From Pantoea sp. AS-PWVM4 (GTDB taxonomy: Bacteria > Pseudomonadota > Gammaproteobacteria > Enterobacterales > Enterobacteriaceae), in contig NZ_ASZC01000017.1 of the NCBI RefSeq assembly GCF_000468095.1, positions 115,138 through 179,137 of the forward strand: a stretch of DNA of 64,000 nucleotides. Reading direction: 5' to 3'. The notes below the pieces were generated by a model. That model saw nothing but the letters and a program-made list of their open reading frames with translations, did no database searches and was not told the DNA's origin. The translations under genes and the position numbers were made by a program. Shown here in pieces: positions 53,223 through 61,632 of the stretch (positions are counted from its first letter, which is position 1; each line of letters starts with the position of its first letter).

Positions 53223-54755
53223 TCAGTCATGCGGTGTCGAAGCGCTGATCAGGGCTTCCCTGGTCGCTTCACGTCGTGGCAGATCGGCGGTGATGCGGCC
53301 ATCGGCCATCACCAGAATGCGGTCTGCCAGCGCCATCACCTCATCCAGTTCGGAAGAGGAGAACATCACCGCCAGCCCTTGCTGCGCCAGGTTGCCAATC
53401 AGGTGGTACACATCGGTTTTTGCCCCAACATCAATGCCGCGTGTCGGTTCATCCAACAGCACCACCTGGGGACCGGTCATCAATGCTTTACCCAGTACCA
53501 CTTTCTGCTGGTTACCGCCGCTGAGTGAGGTAATTGGCAGTTCGGGGTCGCTGACTTTAATCGCCAGATGGCCGATCATTTCATCCACCCGCCGCTGTTC
53601 CTTTTGCGGGCTGAGCAGACGCAGCGCACGACGAAAACCGCGCAGGCTGAGTTCCGTCAGCGTCATGTTGGCGGTGATCGACATCAGTTGCACCACACCT
53701 TCGGTCTGGCGATCTTCCGGTACCAGGGTGATGCCTTTTTTCAGTCGCTGCTGGAAGTTTTGCCGGTCGAGGATTTCCCCGTTCAGGCTGACGCTACCCG
53801 ACTGGCAATGCATCATGCCAATCAGCCCCTTAAACAATTCGGTACGCCCGGCGCCCAGCAGGCCATAGATACCGATTACCTCACCTTTCCGTAGCGAAAA
53901 TGAGACGTCATTCAGCTTGTAGCCACCGTTCTGATGCAGCGCCGTCAAACCGCTAACATTCAGTACCGTGTCGCCGTGGGGGGCTGGCTGGTAATCAAAA
54001 TGCTTTTTCTTATCACCCACCATCTGCTCGATGATCCACGGGATTGACGCATCACGAACTTCACGCTCACTGATAAAACGCCCATCACGAAAAATGGTGA
54101 TATGGTCGCCAATCTCCATCAGCTCCTCCAGCCGATGTGAGATGTAGATGATGGTCACACCGCGTCGCTTCAGCTGTTCAATCACGTTGAACAGCACCTT
54201 CACCTCCGACTGACTGAGCGCGCTGGTCGGCTCATCCATAATCAGCACCCGCGTATCTTTCGACAGCGCACGGGCAATCTCCACCAACTGCTGATGCCCA
54301 ATGCCCAGTTCCCCCAATGGGGCATAGGGATCGACATCCAGCTCCAGTCGCTCCAGCAGCGATTTCGCCAGCGCGTACTGATATTTTTCGTTGATCACCC
54401 CACGCTGGAAAAACTCGTTGGCGATAAAGATGTTGTCCATCACATTCATATTCGGGAACAGGTTCAGCTCCTGAAAGATAATGCTGATGCCGTGTTGTTC
54501 GGCCTGATGGGTGGAGTGCAGCGAAACCGGTTGACCATCCAGCAAGATTTCACCAGAGGACGGTGTTTCCACCCCCGCCAGCATTTTCATCATGGTGGAT
54601 TTACCCGCCCCATTTTCGCCAATTAACACGTTCACCTTATTGCGATAAACGCGATAATTGACCTGGTCCAGGGCGGTGACGCCTGGATAAATGCGCGAAA
54701 CATTCCGGGTTTCGATAATCACATCCGACTGTTCGGCGGGCTGAAGACTTTGCAT
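53223..54755 (-). CDS. Ribose-type ABC transporter ATPase (two domains)
   Basis: 510 residues, RbsA/MglA type. First nucleotide-binding domain with Walker A GENGAGKST (near 44), signature and LIMDEPTSALS; second domain with the altered Walker A GLLGAGRTE (near 295), LSGGNQQKV (near 400) and LDEPTRGIDVG. The ATG two codons into the longer frame is preferred because AAGGAG then lies seven bases ahead. Eight to ten bases separate it from the lipoprotein gene. Confidence 0.93.
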   Translation of the reverse strand: MQSLQPAEQSDVIIETRNVSRIYPGVTALDQVNYRVYRNKVNVLIGENGAGKSTMMKMLAGVETPSSGEILLDGQPVSLHSTHQAEQHGISIIFQELNLFPNMNVMDNIFIANEFFQRGVINEKYQYALAKSLLERLELDVDPYAPLGELGIGHQQLVEIARALSKDTRVLIMDEPTSALSQSEVKVLFNVIEQLKRRGVTIIYISHRLEELMEIGDHITIFRDGRFISEREVRDASIPWIIEQMVGDKKKHFDYQPAPHGDTVLNVSGLTALHQNGGYKLNDVSFSLRKGEVIGIYGLLGAGRTELFKGLIGMMHCQSGSVSLNGEILDRQNFQQRLKKGITLVPEDRQTEGVVQLMSITANMTLTELSLRGFRRALRLLSPQKEQRRVDEMIGHLAIKVSDPELPITSLSGGNQQKVVLGKALMTGPQVVLLDEPTRGIDVGAKTDVYHLIGNLAQQGLAVMFSSSELDEVMALADRILVMADGRITADLPRREATREALISASTPHD

Positions 54756-54765
54756 CGCCATCTCC

Positions 54766-55377
54766 TTATTGCCGGGTGATTTGCGCCGGGGTGATATCCG
54801 GGGCCTGTTGCGGAATATCCCAGCTGCTGAACACGCCAGCCAGCGCCACTTTATCGCCCACCTGCGGTTTAAACCCCTGCATCATATTCGAGGCCTGCTG
54901 GTTGATGGCCCGTCCATAGTCACCAAACAGCACCTGATCATTGAAATCCTGATAGCTGGCGCCTTTATACACATCACGCAAGGCGGTGCCGCGAATAATC
55001 GGCCCCATCTGCACCGTGACCTCTTCACCGGAACTGTCTTTCACCGTCATTTTTCCACTGCGCGAGGTGGTGTTCACCGCCGTCACCTCCCCCTGTACGC
55101 TGACGCTGAATACACAGGGGTTCTCTTCCTGGCTGCGATAACCATAGGTTTTACAGGCAGCGTCAAAATCCTTCGCCGACTGCAATTCTTTCATCAATTG
55201 CGCAAGGGGCTTAGCCTCATGCGCCACCTGTGGCACCAGCTTCTGCTGCCACGTTTGTGGGATATTCGCCATCTGCGGATTGGGGGGATTTTTCAGGTCG
55301 GCCAGCTCCTGCTGCGACACAATGCGGCAACCGCTGAGGATCACGACAGGAAGCAGTAGCCAGAGTCGTCTGTACAT
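54766..55377 (-). CDS. DUF2291 lipoprotein within the ABC operon
   Basis: 203 residues. Lipobox VVILSGC, Cys 17, then QELADLKNPPNPQ. The body (about 70-200) matches DUF2291, a family of predicted periplasmic lipoproteins with an OB-like beta region (VQGEVTAVNTTSRSGKMTV). Its role in sugar ABC loci is unknown; it could be an accessory to binding or substrate capture. Start MYRRLW after GGGAGAATGTG. Confidence 0.8.
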   Translation of the reverse strand: MYRRLWLLLPVVILSGCRIVSQQELADLKNPPNPQMANIPQTWQQKLVPQVAHEAKPLAQLMKELQSAKDFDAACKTYGYRSQEENPCVFSVSVQGEVTAVNTTSRSGKMTVKDSSGEEVTVQMGPIIRGTALRDVYKGASYQDFNDQVLFGDYGRAINQQASNMMQGFKPQVGDKVALAGVFSSWDIPQQAPDITPAQITRQ

Positions 55378-55421
55378 CACATTCTCCCTGGCGCCCGGCA
55401 CGCGGGCGCACCTGTACGTAA

Positions 55422-56357
55422 TTAAGATTTGTAATTAAAATCCTGCACGTTTTTCGCATTGTCCGGCGTGATCAGAATGCCGCGGAACATCACACGTTGT
55501 TTCTCGGGTTTCGCGCCCTTCTGGATATAGTTATCAAGATCCGTCACCCCTTCTGCCGCAATCGCCTGTGCCTGTAACATCACGGTGGCTTTTAATGAAC
55601 CCGCTTCCACCGCATCGCGCTCATCGTTGCTGCCGTCAATGCCCACCACGATGACATCATTACGCCCTGCCGCTTTCAGCGCAGCGATGGCACCCAGCGC
55701 TACCGGACCGTTGCCACAAATCACCCCTTTCACATCCGGGTGCGCCTGCAAGATGCTGTCCATAATGCGTTTGCCGTCAATCAGGGTGCCTTTGGCATCC
55801 TGGCGTGCCACGCTTTGCATATCCGGGTATTGGTCAAGTACCTGATGGAAGGATTTAGAGCGGGTAACGCAGTTGTTATCTGCGAGGTTACAGGTCAGTT
55901 CAGCGTATTTGCCTTTTTCACCCATCTTCTCGACAAACACGTTGGCAACATCAGAACCGGCCTGGAAGTTATTGTGGGTAATCTGCACCAACGCCACATC
56001 ATCCACCGGAATTTCACGGTTAATCAGCACCACCGGAATACCGGCATCTTTAGCCTTTTTAATCGCGGCCACGCTGGCGGTGGAGTCGGCGTTATCCAAC
56101 ACGATACCCTGCACTTTTTTACCGATAGCGGCATCGATCAGTTCACTCTGCTTTTTCACATCTTCACCATGCGATAGCACGGTGGTTTTGTAACCAAGCG
56201 CCTGCGCCTTAAGGTTGGCTCCTTTGGCTTCAGATGCGTAATAAGGGTTATCCAGTGAATTCACCAAAATCATGATGGTGCCTTTATCCGCCGCGAGGCT
56301 GGCATGCGAAACCAGGCAACCGGCAAGAGCAGTAAACAGCAGGGTACGGGTTTTCAT
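55422..56357 (-). CDS. Periplasmic sugar-binding protein (RbsB-like)
   Basis: 311 residues. Signal peptide MKTRTLLFTALAGCLVSHASLA, mature start ADKGTIMILVNSLDNPYYASEAKGA, a type I periplasmic binding fold (Peripla_BP_4) with an NREIPVDD hinge segment and GIDGSNDERDAVEAGSL. The conserved CNLADNNCVT contains two Cys, perhaps a disulfide. Captures the substrate for the adjacent permease. The first ATG of the frame is 24 codons earlier, but the signal peptide fixes the start here. Confidence 0.93.
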   Translation of the reverse strand: MKTRTLLFTALAGCLVSHASLAADKGTIMILVNSLDNPYYASEAKGANLKAQALGYKTTVLSHGEDVKKQSELIDAAIGKKVQGIVLDNADSTASVAAIKKAKDAGIPVVLINREIPVDDVALVQITHNNFQAGSDVANVFVEKMGEKGKYAELTCNLADNNCVTRSKSFHQVLDQYPDMQSVARQDAKGTLIDGKRIMDSILQAHPDVKGVICGNGPVALGAIAALKAAGRNDVIVVGIDGSNDERDAVEAGSLKATVMLQAQAIAAEGVTDLDNYIQKGAKPEKQRVMFRGILITPDNAKNVQDFNYKS

Positions 56358-56422
56358 GGTGATGTCTCTCTTTGTAATTATTACATTTGCAGGGTGTCGC
56401 CTTCTCTGGTGCAGGCGCGGAA

Positions 56423-57220
56423 TTACCAAATGGTGAAACCACCGTCGATCATCAGATCGGCACCGGTGATCATGTCGCTGCCGTTGCTGGCAAAAAACAG
56501 CACGGCCGCAGCGATTTCGTCGGTGTAGGCAAAACGCCCCAGCGGGATCAGGGTTTTCATTTTTTCCCCTTTCTCACCACGCCAGGCTTTTTCCCCCATT
56601 GGTGTCAGCACCACCGTCGGTGACAGGGTGTTGACGTTGATGCGATGCGGGGCGAACTCTTTCGCCATCACTTTGGTCATTCCCAGCAGACCGGCTTTGG
56701 CTGAGGTGTAGGCCACATGGTTATCAATGGCGATGGACGCCGCTTGTGAGGCGATATTGATAATTTTGCCGCCCTTACCCGCACGCACCATGCGTTTGCC
56801 AGCCGCCTGTGAACAAAGGAAAGGCCCGGTGAGGTTGACGGCGATCTGCTTCTGCCATTCGGCAAAATCGGTTTCCAGTACCGGCTGCAACATGACGTAG
56901 CCCGCGCAGTTCACCAGGATATCGAGCTGGCCGTAATGCTGCTCCACGGTCGCGAACGCCTCTTCCACCGAGACAGGATCGGTAACATCACAGCAGACCA
57001 ACAACACGCGACCGGCATCAAACTGGCTGCTGACGCTGGCGACTTTGTCACTTTCGAAGGGCGGGTAAAGTAGCGCCAGCCGGGCTCCTTTCTCCAGCAG
57101 CATGGCATTCGTTGCCATCGCGATACCGCCGAGACCGCCCGTCACCACCGCCACTTTGCCGGTCAGATCAAGATCGGTGTTCACGCCGTAGCGCAGATTG
57201 ACATCATATTCCCCACTCAT
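56423..57220 (-). CDS. SDR-family dehydrogenase, first gene of the ABC operon
   Basis: 265 residues. The cofactor loop reads TGGLGGIAMA (about 27-36), an altered TGxxxGxG with Ala at the last Gly. Then NCAG (near 95), Ser in NIASQAAS (near 145) and YTSAK (near 160-164) are present. Start MSGEYDVN at the ATG after AAGGAGAGTGAGG; a GTG two codons upstream is in frame. It opens the operon and diverges from the DeoR-family regulator, so it is probably the first catabolic enzyme. Confidence 0.85.
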   Translation of the reverse strand: MSGEYDVNLRYGVNTDLDLTGKVAVVTGGLGGIAMATNAMLLEKGARLALLYPPFESDKVASVSSQFDAGRVLLVCCDVTDPVSVEEAFATVEQHYGQLDILVNCAGYVMLQPVLETDFAEWQKQIAVNLTGPFLCSQAAGKRMVRAGKGGKIINIASQAASIAIDNHVAYTSAKAGLLGMTKVMAKEFAPHRINVNTLSPTVVLTPMGEKAWRGEKGEKMKTLIPLGRFAYTDEIAAAVLFFASNGSDMITGADLMIDGGFTIW

Positions 57221-57288
57221 CCTCACTCTCCTTGGTTGTTTGTCGATGGCTCTGGTTATGGTTGGTCGGGTTGTGACTTACGCCACTC

Positions 57289-57304
57289 ATTTTCGAACAA
57301 AAAT
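57289..57304. promoter_or_regulatory. Operator-like palindrome, copy 1
   Basis: ATTTTCGAACAAAAAT on the + strand; reverse complement ATTTTTGTTCGAAAAT differs at one position from copy 2. It lies 69-84 bases upstream of the SDR start. Confidence 0.65.
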
Positions 57305-57471
57305 ATAAGCTATCGTTTGTTAACGGTTTGTGGGTGAGATCAAATTTCATACAAATTACTGGAATATTTTTTATCTCGCTGAATTAAATAATAATTATTT
57401 GTTATGCAAAAAACAGGCATGGATAAAGACGCTATCGCCTTTCTGCGAAATCAATCTCATAACCCAACATC

Positions 57472-57487
57472 ATTTTCGTTCGAAAAT
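57472..57487. promoter_or_regulatory. Operator-like palindrome, copy 2
   Basis: ATTTTCG-TT-CGAAAAT, a perfect repeat around TT, 108-123 bases before the regulator start; centres of the two copies are 183 bases apart, suitable for repression by looping. TTCGAAA cores are common in DeoR-family operators. Confidence 0.65.
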
Positions 57488-57594
57488 ACATATGTGCGCG
57501 AGCCATCTCGCAAATCCGGCACGCGCAGAGTAAAATCAGCTCGGGTTTCTTTTTGCAGAGATCAGACCGTGATTGGAAAAAGGGAGCGTTTCGA

Positions 57595-58413
57595 TTGAAA
57601 AGCAAAACTGAGCAGCTGGCCGATATGCAACAGCGCCGTGACAAGATCCTGGAGATGATCCGTGAAGACGGCACGGTCACCGTAAAAGCGCTGACAGAAA
57701 CCTTTGGCTTAACCGAAGCGACCATCCGGACCGATCTGCGTATGTTGCAGAAGGCCGGGCATGTGCAACGCTACCACGGCGGTGCCACGCTGATGACTGG
57801 CAAGCAGAATACCGGCGCACTGCTGCTGGAGCGTCAGACGCATCTGGAAGAGAAAGAGGCGATTGGCCGTCTCGCGGCACATTATGTGGAAAACGGCGAT
57901 ACGGTGATTTTCGATTCCGGCACCACCACCACGGCGATTGCTGAGGCGATCGGGCATATCCGTCGTCTGTCGGTAATTACCACGGCGGTGAATATCGCAC
58001 TGAAGCTGGGCGGAGAGCCGGGTATCAATATCTTACTGACCGGCGGCACCTTTAAATTTCCGACGTTATCAACATCGGGAGAGAAGGCCGCTTCGTTTTT
58101 TGAGAATGTCCTGGCAGAAAAGCTGTTTCTTGCCACCGCCTGTATCTCACCCCGCCTGGGCTTGAGTTTTCCCAGTGAGACGGACATCAAGGTGAAGATG
58201 GCGATGATTAACTCAGCCAGCACCGTTTATGTCGTGGCGGATTCAAGCAAGATCGACAAGGTATCGATGTTCGCCCTGCCCTGTGACTGGAGCCATATTC
58301 ACTATCTGATAACGGATAGCGGCATTACCCCCGCACAGATTGCCGCGTTTGAAGCATTGGGGGTGCAGGTGTTGGTTGCCCCACTGGCCGTGGCACAACG
58401 CCGGGCAATGTGA
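57595..58413 (+). CDS. DeoR/GlpR family transcriptional regulator
   Basis: 272 residues from a TTG at 57595 behind AGGGAGCGTTTCGA; ATG codons further in (MQQRRDKIL) are an alternative. N-terminal HTH_DeoR (RRDKILEMIREDGTVTVKALTETFGLTEATIRTDLRMLQKAGHVQRYHGGA) and a C-terminal DeoRC sugar-phosphate sensor domain (DSGTTTTAIAEAI near 115, TGGTFKFPTLSTSG near 165). Divergent from the ABC/SDR operon; most probably its repressor, released by a phosphorylated intermediate. Confidence 0.9.
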   Translation: MKSKTEQLADMQQRRDKILEMIREDGTVTVKALTETFGLTEATIRTDLRMLQKAGHVQRYHGGATLMTGKQNTGALLLERQTHLEEKEAIGRLAAHYVENGDTVIFDSGTTTTAIAEAIGHIRRLSVITTAVNIALKLGGEPGINILLTGGTFKFPTLSTSGEKAASFFENVLAEKLFLATACISPRLGLSFPSETDIKVKMAMINSASTVYVVADSSKIDKVSMFALPCDWSHIHYLITDSGITPAQIAAFEALGVQVLVAPLAVAQRRAM

Positions 58414-58414
58414 T

Positions 58415-58488
58415 CGTAGCGGCGCGATTTATCGCGCGGGTACCGGTAAACGCGCCAAAACATTTGCGCGATAAATCGCGCCGCTACG
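58415..58488. repeat. Paired palindromic repeats between the DeoR gene and cheZ
   Basis: CGTAGCGGCGCGATTTATCG at the left faces CGATAAATCGCGCCGCTACG at the right with a spacer holding GCGCCAAAACATTTGCGCG. 74 bases, same family as 34914-34980. Confidence 0.8.
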
Positions 58489-58499
58489 CATAGCAGAAA

Positions 58500-58518
58500 G
58501 GTCGCTGTCGAAGCGACC
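58500..58518 (-). terminator. Weak terminator of the che operon
   Basis: GGTCGCT-GTCGA-AGCGACC stem followed on the leftward strand by TTTC; eight bases after the cheZ stop. Confidence 0.55.
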
Positions 58519-58525
58519 CGGTTAA

Positions 58526-59167
58526 TTAAAACCCTAAACTATCCAGCAGATCGTCCACCTGATCCTGGTTTGCTACCACACCCGGCGCGTCCGAATGGAT
58601 TTGCGGACCATTCAGCAGGCTGGTGCTTTGCTTACGCTGCTCGGCACTCACTTCTGGCATGTTTTCCAGCAGCACCATCAACAGTTGGCGCTCAATTTCC
58701 TGGATCACATCCATCATGCGCTTGATCACCTGACCGGTCAGATCCTGGAAGTCCTGCGCCATCATGATTTCCAGCAGCTGCTTATTGGTAAACGCAGTGT
58801 GCTCGGGTACGGCGGAGAGGAATTCGCGCGTATCCGTAACCAACTCGCGAGCATCCGCCAGCTCAATTGGGTTTTCAAACCAGGCATCCCAGCGACCTTT
58901 CAGCTGGTTGGCCCCGGCTTCCATTTTGTCCTGGTGCGGCTGCGCCGCTTCAACGCAGTTCAACGCACGGTCAGCGGCCTGCGCTGTCATCTGCACCACA
59001 TAATCCAGACGGTCACGCGCATCAGGAATCGCTTCCGCCGCTTCTGCAATCGCCTGATCCAGCCCCAGCTCGCGCAGGCTGTCACGCAGCATGCGCGTCA
59101 GCGAACCAATGCGGGAAATGATATCCTGTGCCGAGACTTCTTCTGTTGGTTTCGGAAGGTCGCTCAT
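58526..59167 (-). CDS. cheZ: CheZ, CheY-P phosphatase
   Basis: 213 residues. The four-helix bundle ends in [32 protein letters not shown], which carries the catalytic Gln (QDLTGQ), and the C-terminal CheY-binding peptide [12 protein letters not shown]. Speeds CheY-P dephosphorylation. Start at the ATG after AAGGAGATGTG; a GTG precedes it. Last gene of cheR-cheB-cheY-cheZ. Followed not by flhB, as in E. coli, but by the DeoR gene in the opposite orientation. Confidence 0.95.
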   Translation of the reverse strand: MSDLPKPTEEVSAQDIISRIGSLTRMLRDSLRELGLDQAIAEAAEAIPDARDRLDYVVQMTAQAADRALNCVEAAQPHQDKMEAGANQLKGRWDAWFENPIELADARELVTDTREFLSAVPEHTAFTNKQLLEIMMAQDFQDLTGQVIKRMMDVIQEIERQLLMVLLENMPEVSAEQRKQSTSLLNGPQIHSDAPGVVANQDQVDDLLDSLGF

Positions 59168-59176
59168 CACATCTCC

Positions 59177-59566
59177 TTACATACCCAGTTTTTCGAAGAT
59201 CTTGCCCAATTTTTCTTCCAGTGTGGCCGCAGTAAACGGCTTCACCACATATCCGCTGGCCCCAGCCTGCGCCGCCGCGATGATGTTCTCTTTCTTCGCT
59301 TCCGCGGTGACCATCAATACCGGCAGTTTGCCCAGCGTGGCGTCGGCACGGATGGTTTGCAGCAGTTCCAGACCGTCCATGTTGGGCATGTTCCAGTCGG
59401 AAATCACAAAGTCAAAGCCGCCTGCGCGCAGTTTCGTCAGTGCATCAGCACCGTCTTCTGCCTCTTCAACGTTATTGAATCCCAGCTCTTTTAACAGGTT
59501 GCGAACGATACGACGCATCGTATTGAAATCGTCCACCACCAAAAAGCGCATATTTTTATCAGCCAT
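59177..59566 (-). CDS. cheY: CheY, chemotaxis response regulator
   Basis: 129 residues, single receiver domain. The acidic pair in VVDDFNTM (Asp 12/13), phospho-acceptor Asp 57 in [11 protein letters not shown], Thr 87 in MVTAEAKKE and Lys 109 in VVKPFTAA are all present. CheY-P binds FliM and triggers clockwise rotation. The start follows GGAGTAGAT. Confidence 0.97.
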   Translation of the reverse strand: MADKNMRFLVVDDFNTMRRIVRNLLKELGFNNVEEAEDGADALTKLRAGGFDFVISDWNMPNMDGLELLQTIRADATLGKLPVLMVTAEAKKENIIAAAQAGASGYVVKPFTAATLEEKLGKIFEKLGM

Positions 59567-59605
59567 ATCTACTCCTGTGTTGTCTCGCCCGGCAGGACGG
59601 GCCTG

Positions 59606-60655
59606 TTAAATTCGCAATGCCTGTCCGGCGCTAATTTTCGCCAGCATGTGCTGGCTGATGTGGCCCAAATCGACCACTTCGCTGGCACCGCCGAGTGCAA
59701 TCGCCTCGCGCGGCATGCCAAATACCACGCAACTGGCTTCATCCTGCGCGATGGTCCAGGCACCCGCGCGATGCATTTCCAGCATCCCGGCCGCGCCGTC
59801 GTTCCCCATCCCGGTCAGAATCACGCCCACTGCATTTCGTCCGGCGTTGACCGCCACCGATCGGAACAGCACGTCCACTGACGGCTTATGACGATTGACA
59901 GGCGGTGCGTCGTTAATCTTCACCACGTAGTTGGCGCCGCTACGTGCCAGCTCCATATGCATCGCACCCGGCGCGATATAGGCATGACCGGGCAGAATAC
60001 GTTCGCCGTCTTCCGCCTCTTTCACGGTGATCTGGCACAATTTATTCAACCGCTCAGCAAACGATCGGGTGAATCCCGGTGGCATATGCTGGGTAATCAG
60101 CAGCGCCGGGCTGGTCGCGGGCAGCGGCTGGAGCACATGGCGAATCGCCTCGGTGCCGCCGGTTGAGGAACCAATGGCAATCAGCTTTTCACTGCTCAGT
60201 AACGGCACCGCTTTCAACGTGGCTGGCACCGCCGTGGCGGTACGAACGTGCAATTTAGCCCGTGCCGCGGCGCGGATTTTGTCGGCGATCATTTGGCTAT
60301 AAGCCAACATGCCTTCACGGATACCGAGTTGCGGCTTGGTGACAAAGTCCACCGCCCCCAACTCGAGCGCCCGCAGGGTGATCTCGGAACCTTTCCCGGT
60401 GAGGGATGACACCATCACCACCGGCATCGGACGCAGACGCATGAGCTTTTCGAGAAAATCGAGGCCGTCCATGCGCGGCATTTCCACATCCAGCGTCAGC
60501 ACTTGCGGGTTGTACTGCTTGATTAGGTCACGCGCCACCAGCGGGTCCGGTGCAGTCGCAACCATCTCCATATCAGGATGGCTGTTGATGATTTCGGTCA
60601 TCAACTGCCGCATCAGCGCAGAGTCATCCACGCACATCACGGTGATTTTGCTCAT
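59606..60655 (-). CDS. cheB: CheB, receptor methylesterase/deamidase
   Basis: 349 residues. Receiver domain (Asp 56 in [12 protein letters not shown]), linker, and methylesterase domain with [15 protein letters not shown] (Ser near 164), TQHMPPGFT (His near 190) and MGNDGAAGM (Asp near 286). Overlaps cheR by four bases (ATGA). Confidence 0.96.
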   Translation of the reverse strand: MSKITVMCVDDSALMRQLMTEIINSHPDMEMVATAPDPLVARDLIKQYNPQVLTLDVEMPRMDGLDFLEKLMRLRPMPVVMVSSLTGKGSEITLRALELGAVDFVTKPQLGIREGMLAYSQMIADKIRAAARAKLHVRTATAVPATLKAVPLLSSEKLIAIGSSTGGTEAIRHVLQPLPATSPALLITQHMPPGFTRSFAERLNKLCQITVKEAEDGERILPGHAYIAPGAMHMELARSGANYVVKINDAPPVNRHKPSVDVLFRSVAVNAGRNAVGVILTGMGNDGAAGMLEMHRAGAWTIAQDEASCVVFGMPREAIALGGASEVVDLGHISQHMLAKISAGQALRI

Positions 60656-61527
60656 CGTCTTTCCTTGGTCAGTCCATAGACTGTCTGTCCACGCAGCCAG
60701 AACTCTTTACTGATCTGGCTGAAGTTCTCTGAATGCCCGGCAAACAGCACGCCGCCTGGCTTCAGCAGGGGAACAAAACGGCGCAGGATTTGCTCCTGCG
60801 TCTCTTTATCGAAATAGATCATCACGTTGCGACAAAAGATCGCGTCGAAGGGGCCAGGCAGCGACCAGTCATTCGCCAGCAAATTGAGCTGGGCATAGCT
60901 GACCTGGCTCGACAGTTCCGAACGCACCCGCACCATCCCTTCATGCGGGCCTGTGCCACGCAGGAAAAAGCGCTGCAACTGCGATTGCGACAACGTGCGC
61001 AACTCTTCCTGGCGATAAACGCCTGCAACCGCTTTTTCCAGCACCTGTGTATCGATATCGCTGGCATGGACCTGAAACTTCCCCGGCCCGCTACCCAGCG
61101 TTTCCGCTAGCGTCATGGCGATCGAATAAGGTTCTTCGCCGGTGGACGCCGCAGCACACCACACGCTGTAGCTACCACTGCGCTTCCGCGCATGATCGGC
61201 CAGGATAGGAAAATGGTGCGCCTCACGGAAAAAAGACGTCAGGTTGGTGGTCAGGGCATTAATAAATGCCTGCCACTCGGCGCTGTTAGGATCCTGCTCC
61301 AGCAGCGCCAGATAACGGCCAAAATCATCAATGTTCAGCATCCGCAGGCGACGTACCAGACGGTTGTAAACCATCTCGCGTTTATGGTCGGCCAGCACGA
61401 TGCCTGCTCGCTGATAGATCAGCTGACTGATACGACGAAAGTGCGCATCAGAAAGCGGCAGGCGCTGCACCATCTGCGTAAGCAGCGAGGTCGCTTCATT
61501 TTGATCCATTAACGTCGATTTCTTCAT
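60652..61527 (-). CDS. cheR: CheR, receptor methyltransferase
   Basis: 291 residues. N-terminal helical domain (about 1-90) and SAM-binding domain with [15 protein letters not shown] (near 125) and [10 protein letters not shown] (near 240). Methylates glutamates of receptors; docks on the C-terminal NWETF pentapeptide, which both receptors in this window have. The start at 61527 fits; a Met six codons on also possible. Confidence 0.95.
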   Translation of the reverse strand: MKKSTLMDQNEATSLLTQMVQRLPLSDAHFRRISQLIYQRAGIVLADHKREMVYNRLVRRLRMLNIDDFGRYLALLEQDPNSAEWQAFINALTTNLTSFFREAHHFPILADHARKRSGSYSVWCAAASTGEEPYSIAMTLAETLGSGPGKFQVHASDIDTQVLEKAVAGVYRQEELRTLSQSQLQRFFLRGTGPHEGMVRVRSELSSQVSYAQLNLLANDWSLPGPFDAIFCRNVMIYFDKETQEQILRRFVPLLKPGGVLFAGHSENFSQISKEFWLRGQTVYGLTKERR

Positions 61528-61632
61528 CTCAGGTCACCCGGCAACAAACTGATTAAATTGTGATTACTGCGGTTGCTACTGTGCTGCCAGTGCGCACCCA
61601 GGTACAGGGGCCGTGTTGCCACGGCCACAGGT

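Larger units (their letters stand above)
57221..57594. promoter_or_regulatory. Divergent control region of the ABC/SDR operon and DeoR gene
   Basis: 374 bases. Holds operator-like palindromes at 57289-57304 and 57472-57487. A TGTGA-N6-CCACT sequence at 57272-57287, next to the first, resembles a CRP site. AT-rich between. No gene seen. Confidence 0.6.

Noticed and set aside
57331..57360. CRP-like sequence GGTGAGATCAAATTTCAT
   Set aside because: Only weak half-site agreement; the TGTGA-N6-CCACT at 57272 is a better candidate.
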